The notes beneath the pieces were generated by a model. The model was not told the origin of the DNA. It did not search any database and saw only the letters and a list, made by a program, of their open reading frames with translations. Positions 1 to 7,014 of a DNA stretch of 8,906 nt are shown piece by piece. The stretch lies in contig JBEVLT010000256.1 of assembly GCA_040509055.1 (NCBI GenBank), forward strand, positions 1-8,906, given 5' to 3'. The stretch is from JAJKIP01 sp040509055. Lineage in GTDB: Bacteria > Bacteroidota > Bacteroidia > Chitinophagales > Chitinophagaceae. The stretch's first letter is position 1. Each line of letters opens with the position of its first letter. Made by a program: the position numbers and the translations under genes.

Positions 1-3000
1 CTGGCTGTCCTTGTCGTGTACGTTGCCAAATACGATGGCATCGCCCGAGCAGGCCTGCTGGCAGGCTGTTTTGGCTTCGCCATCCTTCAGCGGGCGGCCT
101 TCTTTTTTTGCCGTCAGCTTGGCGGCCTGGGTGCGCTGTACGCAGAAGGTGCATTTCTCCATCACACCGCGCGAACGTACGGTTACGTCGGGGTTCAGCA
201 CCATCCGGGTCAGCTCGTCGTTCATCTGGTGCACCACCGGGTCCAGCCGGCCCACCAGTTGCTGATCCTGGTTGTTCGGGAAGCTATCTGCCCCGGTGTA
301 GTCCGCCCAGTTGAACCGGCGTACTTTGAAGGGGCAGTTATTGGCGCAGTAGCGGGTACCGATACAGCGGTTGTAAGCCATCTGGTTGATGCCTTCGCTG
401 CTGTGGTTGGTCGCAGCTACGGGGCACACGTTTTCGCAAGGGGCATTGTCGCAGTGCTGGCACATCATCGGCTGGAACACCACGCCTTTCAGGTCGTCCG
501 GGTTCTTTTCATCGCTGACGAAATAGCGGTCGATGCGCAGCCAGTGCATATCGTGGTAGCGCAGCACCTCGCTCTTGCCCACCACCGGCACGTTGTTCTC
601 GGCATGGCAGGCTACCACGCAGGCGCCGCAGCCATAGCAGGCGTTCATATCGATGGCCATGCCCCATTTGGCGCCGGGATACTGGTGGTTGGGATATAAC
701 GTTGCTTCTACCCTGTAGTCGTTGGTCTTTTGAGCGTAGTTCTCCTCCAGGTTCTTGCGGTAATCGTAGATCTCGTTGGGCCGCTGTTTGAAGGTAGCCA
801 GCGTGGTTTCGCGCACCACTTCCTTGCGTCCTTCGTAAGAGTTGTGGATCTGCATCTGCGCCAGCTTTTGCTTGCGCCCGGCATCGGTCACCTTCACCTC
901 GTTATGATATACTATAGTAGTACCGTTGAAGGAAGAGAAGGGGTATACGTTCTGTCCTACGCCGGCAGCCGTTTTGCCCAGCGATTCCTGCCGGCCGTAT
1001 CCTACCGCCACCGCAATGGTGTTGGTATTCATACCGGGTATCACCAGGATGGGCAGCTCCACTTCTTTGTCGCCGATGGCCAGCTTGATCACCGGTTTCT
1101 GCGGGTAATATTCGTAGTTGTTTGCTTCTTTTTCCGATCCGTCGATCAGGTTCAGGTCCAGCAGCTCTTTGGCTTTGGTCATGCTGATCAGCGCATAGTT
1201 GTCCCAGCAGGCTTTGGAAATGCTGTCCGGCAGTTCCTGCAGCCAGGGGTTGGTGGCACCGATGCCCGAGCCGATAGAGGATTTCTCGTACAGCACTACC
1301 TCATCGCCGGTTATTTTTTTGGCAGCGGCGATGGCCGATGCAGCAGCAGCTACACCACCTCCACTGTAAGAGCCGGCACCGGCTGCGGCAGGCGCAGCAG
1401 TTGCCGGGGCAGCATGGTGAGCAGCCGTATCTGCCATCAGCACGTCGGCTACCGAGCGGGCGCCGCCCGGCTCGATCACGCCGTCCTGCAGGGCCTTTTC
1501 AAAGGCTGTATCCGAACCCAGCTTGCCGGTCCAGTAGTTCTTAAAGTAGGTATCGTAGTCCGTATCGTTCCCGCTCCATTTCAGCAGCGAGGTCAGAACG
1601 GGACGTGTTTTGAACAGGGGATAGATGGTGGGCTGCAGGAAGCTCAGGTAGCCGGCCTTGGGCTCGGCATCGCCCCAGCTTTCCAGGTAGTGGTGGCCGG
1701 GAAGCACATAGCCGCACAGGGCAGTGGTCTCATCCATCCTTTCGGAGAAGGACACGGTAGTTTTCACCTTGGCCAGCGCCGACTGGAATTTCTTCGCATC
1801 CGGGTGGTGATAGGCCGGGTTGGCCCCATATACCAGCAGGGCGCCCACTTTGCCGGTATCCATATCGTTGATCAGGTCGGCCAGGTCTTTGTCGATACCC
1901 TGGCGGTAATTTACCGGCCTGTTCCAGTCGATGGTAGTGCCATAAGCGCCGATCGCGCTGTTGATGGCATTCACGATGATCTGCACGTTCACGTCATTGC
2001 TGCCCGATACGACCAGGGCGGCGCCGCTATGCGCTTTCAGGTCGGCGGCCACGGTGGCAATGCCGTTTTTCAGCTTTGCATCGGCAATGGCCGGCGCGCT
2101 GACGGAGCCATCCAGGGCAGCCAGCAGGGCCAGGGCCACGGCACCCGTTTCAGAAGGCCGGTGGGTGAACCGCACATCGGCGCTGGCGCCGGTGAGGCTC
2201 AGGTGGCCTTCAAACTGGTAGTGCTTGCTCATCTGCGGGTTCTTCTCGTCGATCTTGCGGCCTTTGCTGTAGCCACCGGCGTATTCCACCGGGCTGAGCC
2301 AGGTACCGAGAAAATCGGCGCCGAGGCTCACGATCACTTTGGCCGTTTCGAAATTGTAGGTCGGCAGTTTACGGCCGAAACCGCTGGCTTCGTTGGCCAG
2401 CAGCATACCGCTGTACGATACCGCATCGGCCTGTACATGGCGGCTGCCGGGATATTTGGCTAAAAAGCCGGTAATGATCTCTTTGGCGGAGGGAGACACG
2501 ATGCTGCTGGTGAGCAGTACCACAGAGGCGCCGGCTCCGGCCAGCTCTGCACCGATGGTTTTGTCCAGGTATTCGTAGGTCGTCTCGGTCAGCTTACCGT
2601 TTACCCGGCGCTGCGGGAAGCGGAGGCGGTGCGTATCGTACAGGTCCAGTACGGAAGCCTGTGCGCGGGCGGTGGTACCGCCGCGGGTATAGGAGCAAAG
2701 ATCGTTAGGCTCTATTTTGATCGGCCGTCCGTCCCTTACCTTGGCCACTACAGGTATGGCGTCGCCGTCCTGTATATAAGTAGTAGCGTAGTATTTTGCT
2801 TCGCCGGGTATGATATTCTCCGGTTTGTTGGCAAAGGGAATGGCCTTGCGTACCGGCACTTTACAGCTGGCGGCCAGCGTGGCGGCGGCCGTGCTGAAAC
2901 CCAGGTATTTCAAAAAATCCCGGCGGGGTGCTTTGGCGTCCAGCATGCCCTTATCCTCCAGGTCAGCAAAGGGAAGATCCTCCCTGAACTCGTCCTGCTC

Positions 3001-3066
3001 CTGCTTCTGAAACTTTTCCGGATCATTTATTTCCCTGAAACCCTGCCAGTACTTTTTTTGGCTCAT
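1..3066 (-). CDS. actB: ACIII subunit ActB, molybdopterin oxidoreductase-like/Fe-S protein (3' end outside window)
   Basis: This is the large peripheral subunit of alternative complex III, which oxidises membrane quinol and passes electrons to cytochrome c or directly to an oxidase. The frame is open for 1022 codons from the ATG at 3066 to base 1, so the C-terminus is missing. Residues 5-45 form the extended leader seen ahead of the Tat signal in this family (KYWQGF...). The twin-arginine motif PRRDFLKYLGF lies at 47-57 and is followed by a lipobox, LAASC, with Cys68. Residues of about 90-780 resemble molybdopterin oxidoreductases; in characterised ACIII this domain carries no Mo cofactor. 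An Ala/Pro/Gly-rich stretch lies at about 544-582. The ferredoxin part begins near 807. Its cysteines are 810/813/816/820, 869/872/877/881, 901/907/911 and 972/975/1002/1006, fifteen in all, which suits three [4Fe-4S] and one [3Fe-4S] cluster. The gene lies 81 bases behind actA on the same strand and is almost certainly co-transcribed with it. Confidence 0.95.
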   Translation of the reverse strand, partial: MSQKKYWQGFREINDPEKFQKQEQDEFREDLPFADLEDKGMLDAKAPRRDFLKYLGFSTAAATLAASCKVPVRKAIPFANKPENIIPGEAKYYATTYIQDGDAIPVVAKVRDGRPIKIEPNDLCSYTRGGTTARAQASVLDLYDTHRLRFPQRRVNGKLTETTYEYLDKTIGAELAGAGASVVLLTSSIVSPSAKEIITGFLAKYPGSRHVQADAVSYSGMLLANEASGFGRKLPTYNFETAKVIVSLGADFLGTWLSPVEYAGGYSKGRKIDEKNPQMSKHYQFEGHLSLTGASADVRFTHRPSETGAVALALLAALDGSVSAPAIADAKLKNGIATVAADLKAHSGAALVVSGSNDVNVQIIVNAINSAIGAYGTTIDWNRPVNYRQGIDKDLADLINDMDTGKVGALLVYGANPAYHHPDAKKFQSALAKVKTTVSFSERMDETTALCGYVLPGHHYLESWGDAEPKAGYLSFLQPTIYPLFKTRPVLTSLLKWSGNDTDYDTYFKNYWTGKLGSDTAFEKALQDGVIEPGGARSVADVLMADTAAHHAAPATAAPAAAGAGSYSGGGVAAAASAIAAAKKITGDEVVLYEKSSIGSGIGATNPWLQELPDSISKACWDNYALISMTKAKELLDLNLIDGSEKEANNYEYYPQKPVIKLAIGDKEVELPILVIPGMNTNTIAVAVGYGRQESLGKTAAGVGQNVYPFSSFNGTTIVYHNEVKVTDAGRKQKLAQMQIHNSYEGRKEVVRETTLATFKQRPNEIYDYRKNLEENYAQKTNDYRVEATLYPNHQYPGAKWGMAIDMNACYGCGACVVACHAENNVPVVGKSEVLRYHDMHWLRIDRYFVSDEKNPDDLKGVVFQPMMCQHCDNAPCENVCPVAATNHSSEGINQMAYNRCIGTRYCANNCPFKVRRFNWADYTGADSFPNNQDQQLVGRLDPVVHQMNDELTRMVLNPDVTVRSRGVMEKCTFCVQRTQAAKLTAKKEGRPLKDGEAKTACQQACSGDAIVFGNVHDKDSQ

Positions 3067-3106
3067 GAATATCAATTTGATAATTCGATAATGTGCTGAT
3101 TCATCC

Positions 3107-3142
3107 GATGGTCAGCCTGCCGGCTACTGCCGGCGGGCCATC
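3107..3142 (-). repeat. Hairpin in the actA-actB gap
   Basis: Two copies of the self-complementary hexamer GCCGGC (3119-3124 and 3129-3134) are separated by TACT. They are enclosed by GATGG (3107-3111) and CCATC (3138-3142), which can pair outside an asymmetric internal loop. Read on the minus strand, it begins 5 bases after the actA stop codon. No U-run follows, so it is a poor intrinsic terminator. An mRNA processing or stabilising element, or a partial attenuator that sets the ActA:ActB ratio, is the inferred role. Confidence 0.55.
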
Positions 3143-3147
3143 CGTTT

Positions 3148-4401
3148 TTAATAGTGACATTTCTGGCATTCCAGCCCACCGATATCCTTTACGGTCACGC
3201 TGTCCATCTTGTGGGCTTTGATATCGTTGTGGAACTTTTCGTAGATGCTGTAAAATTTATTGCCGGTGCTGTCTGTATTAAAGTCGACTTTGGTATTGCG
3301 GTGGCAGTTCACGCACCAGCCCATGCTCAGTTCGGACACCTGTTTTACTTCATCCATCGCCGTGATCTCGCCGTGGCAGGTCTGGCACTGTACTTTGCCG
3401 GCCCTTACGTGCTGGGAGTGGTTGAAGTATACATGGTCGGGCAGGTTGTGGATACGCGTCCACTCGATGGGTTTGGCTTTGGACGGATCCCACTGGTCGG
3501 CATGCGCGGGGTCAAAGCCGGCTGCTTTGTACAGCTTGGCGATCTCGGCGGTACCGTTCACTTTTTCACCGTTTTCGCGGTACAGGTCAGGCCCCTTCTC
3601 GTAGCTGGAGATGGTCTTGTGACAGTTCATACACACGTTCACCGAAGGAATAGCGGCGGACTTGCTTTCCCAGGCATTGCCGTGGCAGTACAAACAGCTG
3701 ATCTGGTTGATGCCTGCATGCACTTTATGCGAGTAGAAGATCGGCTGTTCGGGCTCGTAGTTCTTTTGCCGCTGCAGGCCGATGGCTGCTTTGGAGAAAT
3801 AATAGCCGGCCACTACGAAAAACAGCAGGGCCAGCATAGCGATATAAACTTTATTGCGGTAGAAGGGAACCGGCTCGGGCCGGTTGATGCCTTCCGCATC
3901 GTCGGATAGCTTTTTCAGGTTGCTGTTTACCTGCAGCAGGATCAGCGTGATAACGAAGAGGATCAGGGAAATGACGCCGAAGATGACGGCATTCTGGTTC
4001 TTCTCTTCTTTACCGCCGCTATTTTCGGGACCTTTAACCGGGGGCTGCCATTTATCCACATAATCGATCACCGCATCGATCTCGGCATCGGTAATAGATC
4101 CTTCGAAAACCGTCATGTTGCTGGAGGCGAAATTGATCACTTCCTTGGCCCGGGGGTAGCCGGCTGCCACCGCTTTTGAATAGTTTTTGATCCACTCGTG
4201 CAGGTGTTCGCGGGTATCCCACCGGCTGACCACGCCCTGCAGGTTAGGACCGGTAGCGTCCTTGCCCAGGATATGACAACTGGCGCATTTGCTCCTGAAA
4301 ATAGCCGCCCCATCCTGCGCTGAAACATTAATGATCGAAAAAACCGTAAAAGAGAGAATAAACAGTAATAGTTTTCTGGCCGCTGGTTTACGTGGAGTCA
4401 T
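3148..4401 (-). CDS. actA: ACIII subunit ActA, six-heme c-type cytochrome with fused N-terminal monoheme domain
   Basis: This is the electron-transfer cytochrome of alternative complex III. Numbering is from the ATG at 4401, giving 417 residues; an in-frame GTG at 4407 would add two. A signal peptide ends near residue 28 (NVSA|QDG). The N-terminal monoheme cytochrome c domain has CASCH at 39-43 and a likely Met ligand at 96. Two membrane helices follow, at about 139-157 and 185-202. The short loop between them would be cytoplasmic, so both heme domains face the periplasm. The C-terminal domain carries five more heme sites: CLYCH 236-240, CMNCH 257-261, CQTCH 339-343, CVNCH 363-367 and CQKCH 412-416, the last ending one residue before the C-terminus. 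The five-heme part matches classical ActA and the monoheme part resembles ActE-type cytochromes. The gene is the first of the leftward operon, with actB directly downstream. No Shine-Dalgarno sequence is visible, which is normal for Bacteroidota. Confidence 0.93.
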   Translation of the reverse strand: MTPRKPAARKLLLFILSFTVFSIINVSAQDGAAIFRSKCASCHILGKDATGPNLQGVVSRWDTREHLHEWIKNYSKAVAAGYPRAKEVINFASSNMTVFEGSITDAEIDAVIDYVDKWQPPVKGPENSGGKEEKNQNAVIFGVISLILFVITLILLQVNSNLKKLSDDAEGINRPEPVPFYRNKVYIAMLALLFFVVAGYYFSKAAIGLQRQKNYEPEQPIFYSHKVHAGINQISCLYCHGNAWESKSAAIPSVNVCMNCHKTISSYEKGPDLYRENGEKVNGTAEIAKLYKAAGFDPAHADQWDPSKAKPIEWTRIHNLPDHVYFNHSQHVRAGKVQCQTCHGEITAMDEVKQVSELSMGWCVNCHRNTKVDFNTDSTGNKFYSIYEKFHNDIKAHKMDSVTVKDIGGLECQKCHY

Positions 4402-4448
4402 AGACACGATTGATCTGAAAAATGTGGATAAAAAACGCTAACCGGCTG

Positions 4449-4481
4449 CAAAAATAAGCCATGCAATTAACAAAACTGCAA
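4449..4481 (-). promoter_or_regulatory. Bacteroidota-type promoter for the act operon
   Basis: On the minus strand an exact TAnnTTTG -7 box (TATTTTTG, bases 4456-4449) lies 22 bases downstream of a TTG (4481-4479) that fits the -33 element. This is the consensus pair of the Bacteroidota primary sigma factor. Transcription would begin about 40 bases ahead of the actA start. The boxes are seen directly; activity is inferred. Confidence 0.55.
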
Positions 4482-4578
4482 CAGTCCTAAAAATTTTTTA
4501 AGCCGCTACCAGCCTGCATTTCAGGGGATTTATGAAGGTTTTTTTGAATTGTTTAATTTGATTTGTCATGGATCGGTC

Positions 4579-4599
4579 AATCACTTAAATATTGTGATT
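4579..4599. repeat. Inverted repeat in the divergent actA / DUF6787-purN intergenic region
   Basis: The arms AATCAC and GTGATT are separated by nine A/T-only bases. A further GGAT (4570-4573) and ATCC (4601-4604) lie outside the arms at unequal distance. The dyad sits between two divergent genes, upstream of both inferred promoters, so a regulator-binding site is possible. Six-base arms can also arise by chance in A/T-rich DNA. Confidence 0.3.
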
Positions 4600-4638
4600 A
4601 ATCCGTACGTGGAAAACGCGGTATGCCGCTTTTTTTCT

Positions 4639-4646
4639 GACTTTTG
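4639..4646 (+). promoter_or_regulatory. Weak -7 box candidate for the DUF6787-PurN gene
   Basis: GACTTTTG followed by CACC matches TAnnTTTG except at the first base. It lies 34 bases ahead of the ATG at 4681. No TTG is found at the right distance upstream, so support is weak. Confidence 0.3.
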
Positions 4647-4680
4647 CACCGCTCAGCAATACACCCCTTATATACCGCCG

Positions 4681-5628
4681 ATGTTTGATCGTTTGCAAAA
4701 AAAATGGAAGGTCAATGGCCTGCAGCTCGCGCTGGTGCTCTGCACCTTCGCTCTTGGCGGCAGCCTGACCGGGTATGCCGGCCGCCGGCTGATGGCCGTT
4801 TTTGCTATCGACCAGTCCTGGCTCTGGGTCATCGTTTACATACTGCTCATCACCCTGCTCTGGCCAATGGCCGTGCTGCTGGTCAGCATTCCCTTCGGGC
4901 AGTTCCGGTTCTTTATCAATTATTTGCGCAAGATCGGGAGAAGGATGGGGATAGGGAAGAAACCAAAGGTCAAAAGTCAAAAGCTGGATGGTGAAGAACC
5001 ATCGTCTGTCCTCCAACAACCATCATTTGCCGGCCATCCATCATCCTCCCTCATCAACATTGCCATCTTCGCTTCGGGCGCGGGATCCAATGCGCAGCGG
5101 ATCATTGAGCATTTCCGTGGGTCGCAGCTGGCCAGGGTGGCGCTCGTGGTTTGCAACAAGCCTGAAGCAGGGGTGCTGCTGATCGCTGCCCGCGAAGGCA
5201 TCCCGGTGCTGCTGATCGAAAAAGAGACTTTTTTCCGCGGCAACGCTTATGTGAACGAGCTGCAGGCCCATCGTATCGATTTTATCGTCCTGGCCGGTTT
5301 TCTCTGGAAGGTGCCGTCCCGGCTGATCCAGGCCTGGACCGGCCGCATCGTCAACATCCACCCCGCCCTGCTGCCCGCCTATGGCGGCAAGGGTATGTAC
5401 GGCAGCCGCGTGCACGAGGCGGTGATCGCCGACGGCGAAAAAGAAAGCGGCATCAGCATCCACTACGTGGACGAGCTGTACGACCACGGGCAGGTGATCC
5501 TGCAGGAGAAATGCGCTGTACTGCCCGGCGATACGCCGGTTATGCTCGCCGAAAAGATCCATGCACTGGAGCACCGGCACTATCCCGCCGTGATCGAGCG
5601 ATTGCTGGCCGCCGGAGTGGCCCGGTAG
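4681..5628 (+). CDS. purN: DUF6787 membrane domain fused to phosphoribosylglycinamide formyltransferase (PurN)
   Basis: The C-terminal part is GAR transformylase, which moves a formyl group from 10-formyl-tetrahydrofolate to glycinamide ribonucleotide in de novo purine synthesis. Numbering is from the ATG at 4681, giving 315 residues. Residues 1-94 match the small Bacteroidota DUF6787 family, with membrane helices at about 16-34 and 48-70 and a basic tail (RKIGRRMGIGKK). Residues 95-124 form a polar Ser/Pro/Gln-rich linker. The PurN domain starts at 125 with INIAIFASGAGSNAQ. The catalytic residues are present: Asn225 and His227 in NIHPALLP, and Asp268 in the signature YDHGQVILQ. No in-frame ATG, GTG or TTG lies between codon 89 and the PurN domain, so a separate purN start is not available. 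Two helices with both ends inside would hold the enzyme on the cytoplasmic face of the inner membrane. The frame stays open upstream to a TTG at 4549, but that 44-residue extension looks non-coding and the ATG starts exactly at the DUF6787 domain. Confidence 0.9.
   Translation: MFDRLQKKWKVNGLQLALVLCTFALGGSLTGYAGRRLMAVFAIDQSWLWVIVYILLITLLWPMAVLLVSIPFGQFRFFINYLRKIGRRMGIGKKPKVKSQKLDGEEPSSVLQQPSFAGHPSSSLINIAIFASGAGSNAQRIIEHFRGSQLARVALVVCNKPEAGVLLIAAREGIPVLLIEKETFFRGNAYVNELQAHRIDFIVLAGFLWKVPSRLIQAWTGRIVNIHPALLPAYGGKGMYGSRVHEAVIADGEKESGISIHYVDELYDHGQVILQEKCAVLPGDTPVMLAEKIHALEHRHYPAVIERLLAAGVAR
4969..4982 (+). repeat. Tandem GTCAAAA repeat in the linker of the fusion gene
   Basis: Two adjacent copies of GTCAAAA (4969-4975, 4976-4982) lie in the linker between the DUF6787 and PurN domains. 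CCATCAT also recurs further along at 5020-5026 and 5038-5044. The stretch is poorer in G/C and simpler than the coding sequence on either side, as expected if it were once an intergenic spacer. Confidence 0.6.
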
Positions 5629-5667
5629 TTTTTCAGTATCTTGACGGGCTAAAACATTTCCAACACC

Positions 5668-6948
5668 ATGTTGTCAACCCTGTTGCTTCGCCTCCGGCTG
5701 CTGCCGGTCCTGCTGCTGTGGTCCGTAGCCCTTACCGCCCAGGTCATCCAAACCGGCGGCGCCCCTAACCCGCATATCAATTATGAACAGCTGGCCAAAC
5801 TGGACCAGGTGGTGAACGAGTACATCGATAAAAAATGGCTCAACGGGGCCGTGGCGCTGGTGATCAAAGACAACCAGGTGGTGCGGTACAGGGGGTATGG
5901 CTACCTGGACGCAGCGACCCAAACGCCGATGGACAGCAATGCCATTTTCCGCATCATGTCGCAGACCAAGGCCATCGTGAGCGTTGGCGCCATGATGCTG
6001 TACGAGCAGGGCCGGTTCCGGCTGGACCAGCCGATAGCCGATTTTATCCCGGCGTTCCGCAACTCCACGGTACTGGACAGGTTCAATGCAGCCGACACTA
6101 CCTATACCACGGTGCCGGCCAGCCGCGCCCTTACCTTTCGCGACCTGCTTACGCATACCTCAGGGATCGACTATGCCGATATCGGATCCGCTCCCATGAG
6201 GGCCATTTATGCCAAGGCCCGCATCCCCTCCGGTCTTGGTGAGTTCAATGCCACGCTGCTGGACCGGATGAATGCCCTGGCCGGCCTGCCGCTGGCCCAC
6301 CAGCCCGGCGCCCGGTGGACTTACGGCCTGAACACCGACCTGCTGGGCTGCCTGGTAGAGGTGATCAGCGGTATGAACCTGGAGGACTACCTGCGCAAAA
6401 ACATTTTTGAGCCTCTGGGAATGAGCGATACCTGGTTCAACCTGCCGAAAGACCGGTTCAGCCGCCTCGCTACCGTGTACAGGGAAGATTCGCTGCACCG
6501 CATTCTTCCCTGGGGGCATACGTTCCGGAATATCGATGCCGATTACCCCATGCGCACCAAGCATTATTTTTCCGGCGGGGCCGGCCTTTCGTCCACCGCG
6601 TTCGACTATGCCGTATTCCTGCAAATGCTGCTGAACAAGGGTAGTTACAACGGCCACCGCATCCTGGCGCCTGCTACGGTGGACCTGATGCTGCAAAACC
6701 AGATCGGCGACCTGCAGCTCGGGGTAAACAAGTTCGGGCTGGGTTTCGAGATCATTACCGACAAAGGCGCTGCTGCGGGCACTAAGCGCAAAGGAGCTTT
6801 TGGCTGGGGCGGCTATCTCGGCACCACTTACTGGGCCGACCCGGAAACAAAACTGGTCTGCCTGTTCATGACGCAGCAAAACCCTAACAGCCACGGCGAT
6901 ATTGCCAAAAAGTTTGAAACCATCGTGTATTCGGCCCTGGCGAAGTAG
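5668..6948 (+). CDS. Secreted beta-lactamase-fold serine hydrolase (class C beta-lactamase/esterase family)
   Basis: A 426-residue protein of the beta-lactamase (PF00144) family, which includes class C beta-lactamases, D-aminopeptidases, penicillin-binding-protein-like enzymes and family VIII esterases. A signal peptide covers residues 1-25 (ending ALTAQ), so the product is exported. The nucleophile motif SxxK is S98-Q-T-K101, within FRIMSQTKAIVSVGAMMLYE. The Tyr motif is at 219 (WTYGLNTDLLG), followed by EVISG and EPLGM, as usual for the family. The third motif is GWGG at 379-382, in place of the KTG/HxG of true beta-lactamases, followed by GTTYWADPE. That pattern favours an esterase- or peptidase-like enzyme over an antibiotic-resistance enzyme, but the substrate cannot be read from the sequence. 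It starts 39 bases after the previous gene on the same strand. A loose box (TATCTTGA, 5637-5644) is the only promoter hint. Confidence 0.92.
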   Translation: MLSTLLLRLRLLPVLLLWSVALTAQVIQTGGAPNPHINYEQLAKLDQVVNEYIDKKWLNGAVALVIKDNQVVRYRGYGYLDAATQTPMDSNAIFRIMSQTKAIVSVGAMMLYEQGRFRLDQPIADFIPAFRNSTVLDRFNAADTTYTTVPASRALTFRDLLTHTSGIDYADIGSAPMRAIYAKARIPSGLGEFNATLLDRMNALAGLPLAHQPGARWTYGLNTDLLGCLVEVISGMNLEDYLRKNIFEPLGMSDTWFNLPKDRFSRLATVYREDSLHRILPWGHTFRNIDADYPMRTKHYFSGGAGLSSTAFDYAVFLQMLLNKGSYNGHRILAPATVDLMLQNQIGDLQLGVNKFGLGFEIITDKGAAAGTKRKGAFGWGGYLGTTYWADPETKLVCLFMTQQNPNSHGDIAKKFETIVYSALAK

Positions 6949-7014
6949 CCGCGGTCCATTTTACCATAGCTTTTGCAGTTTCTTTTGTTACTTGCCCGTT
7001 TTTAACCGCTGAAT

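Noticed and set aside
16..699. A 227-codon open frame on the plus strand.
   Set aside because: It lies opposite the four-cluster ferredoxin region of actB, whose cysteine spacing is unmistakable.
730..2463. A 577-codon open frame on the plus strand.
   Set aside because: It is the exact antisense of actB with the same codon boundaries; its openness follows from G/C-rich codon use in actB, and its translation shows no domain.
3154..3909. A 251-codon open frame on the plus strand.
   Set aside because: It is antisense to actA, which has six heme motifs in the other strand.
4549..4680. A 44-residue N-terminal extension of the DUF6787-PurN protein from a TTG.
   Set aside because: The extension has no family-like features, covers the promoter candidate, and the ATG at 4681 starts exactly at the DUF6787 domain.
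4969..5046. The short repeats as a CRISPR-like or mobile-element signature.
   Set aside because: The units are 7 bases, irregularly spaced and inside a coding frame; no spacers, terminal repeats or transposase are present.
4984..5628. A separate purN gene starting at a CTG in the linker.
   Set aside because: CTG starts are rare, no ribosome-binding or promoter signal is visible there, and the frame continues unbroken from DUF6787.
6160..6894. A 244-codon minus-strand frame.
   Set aside because: It is antisense to the serine hydrolase, which has a signal peptide and catalytic motifs on the plus strand.
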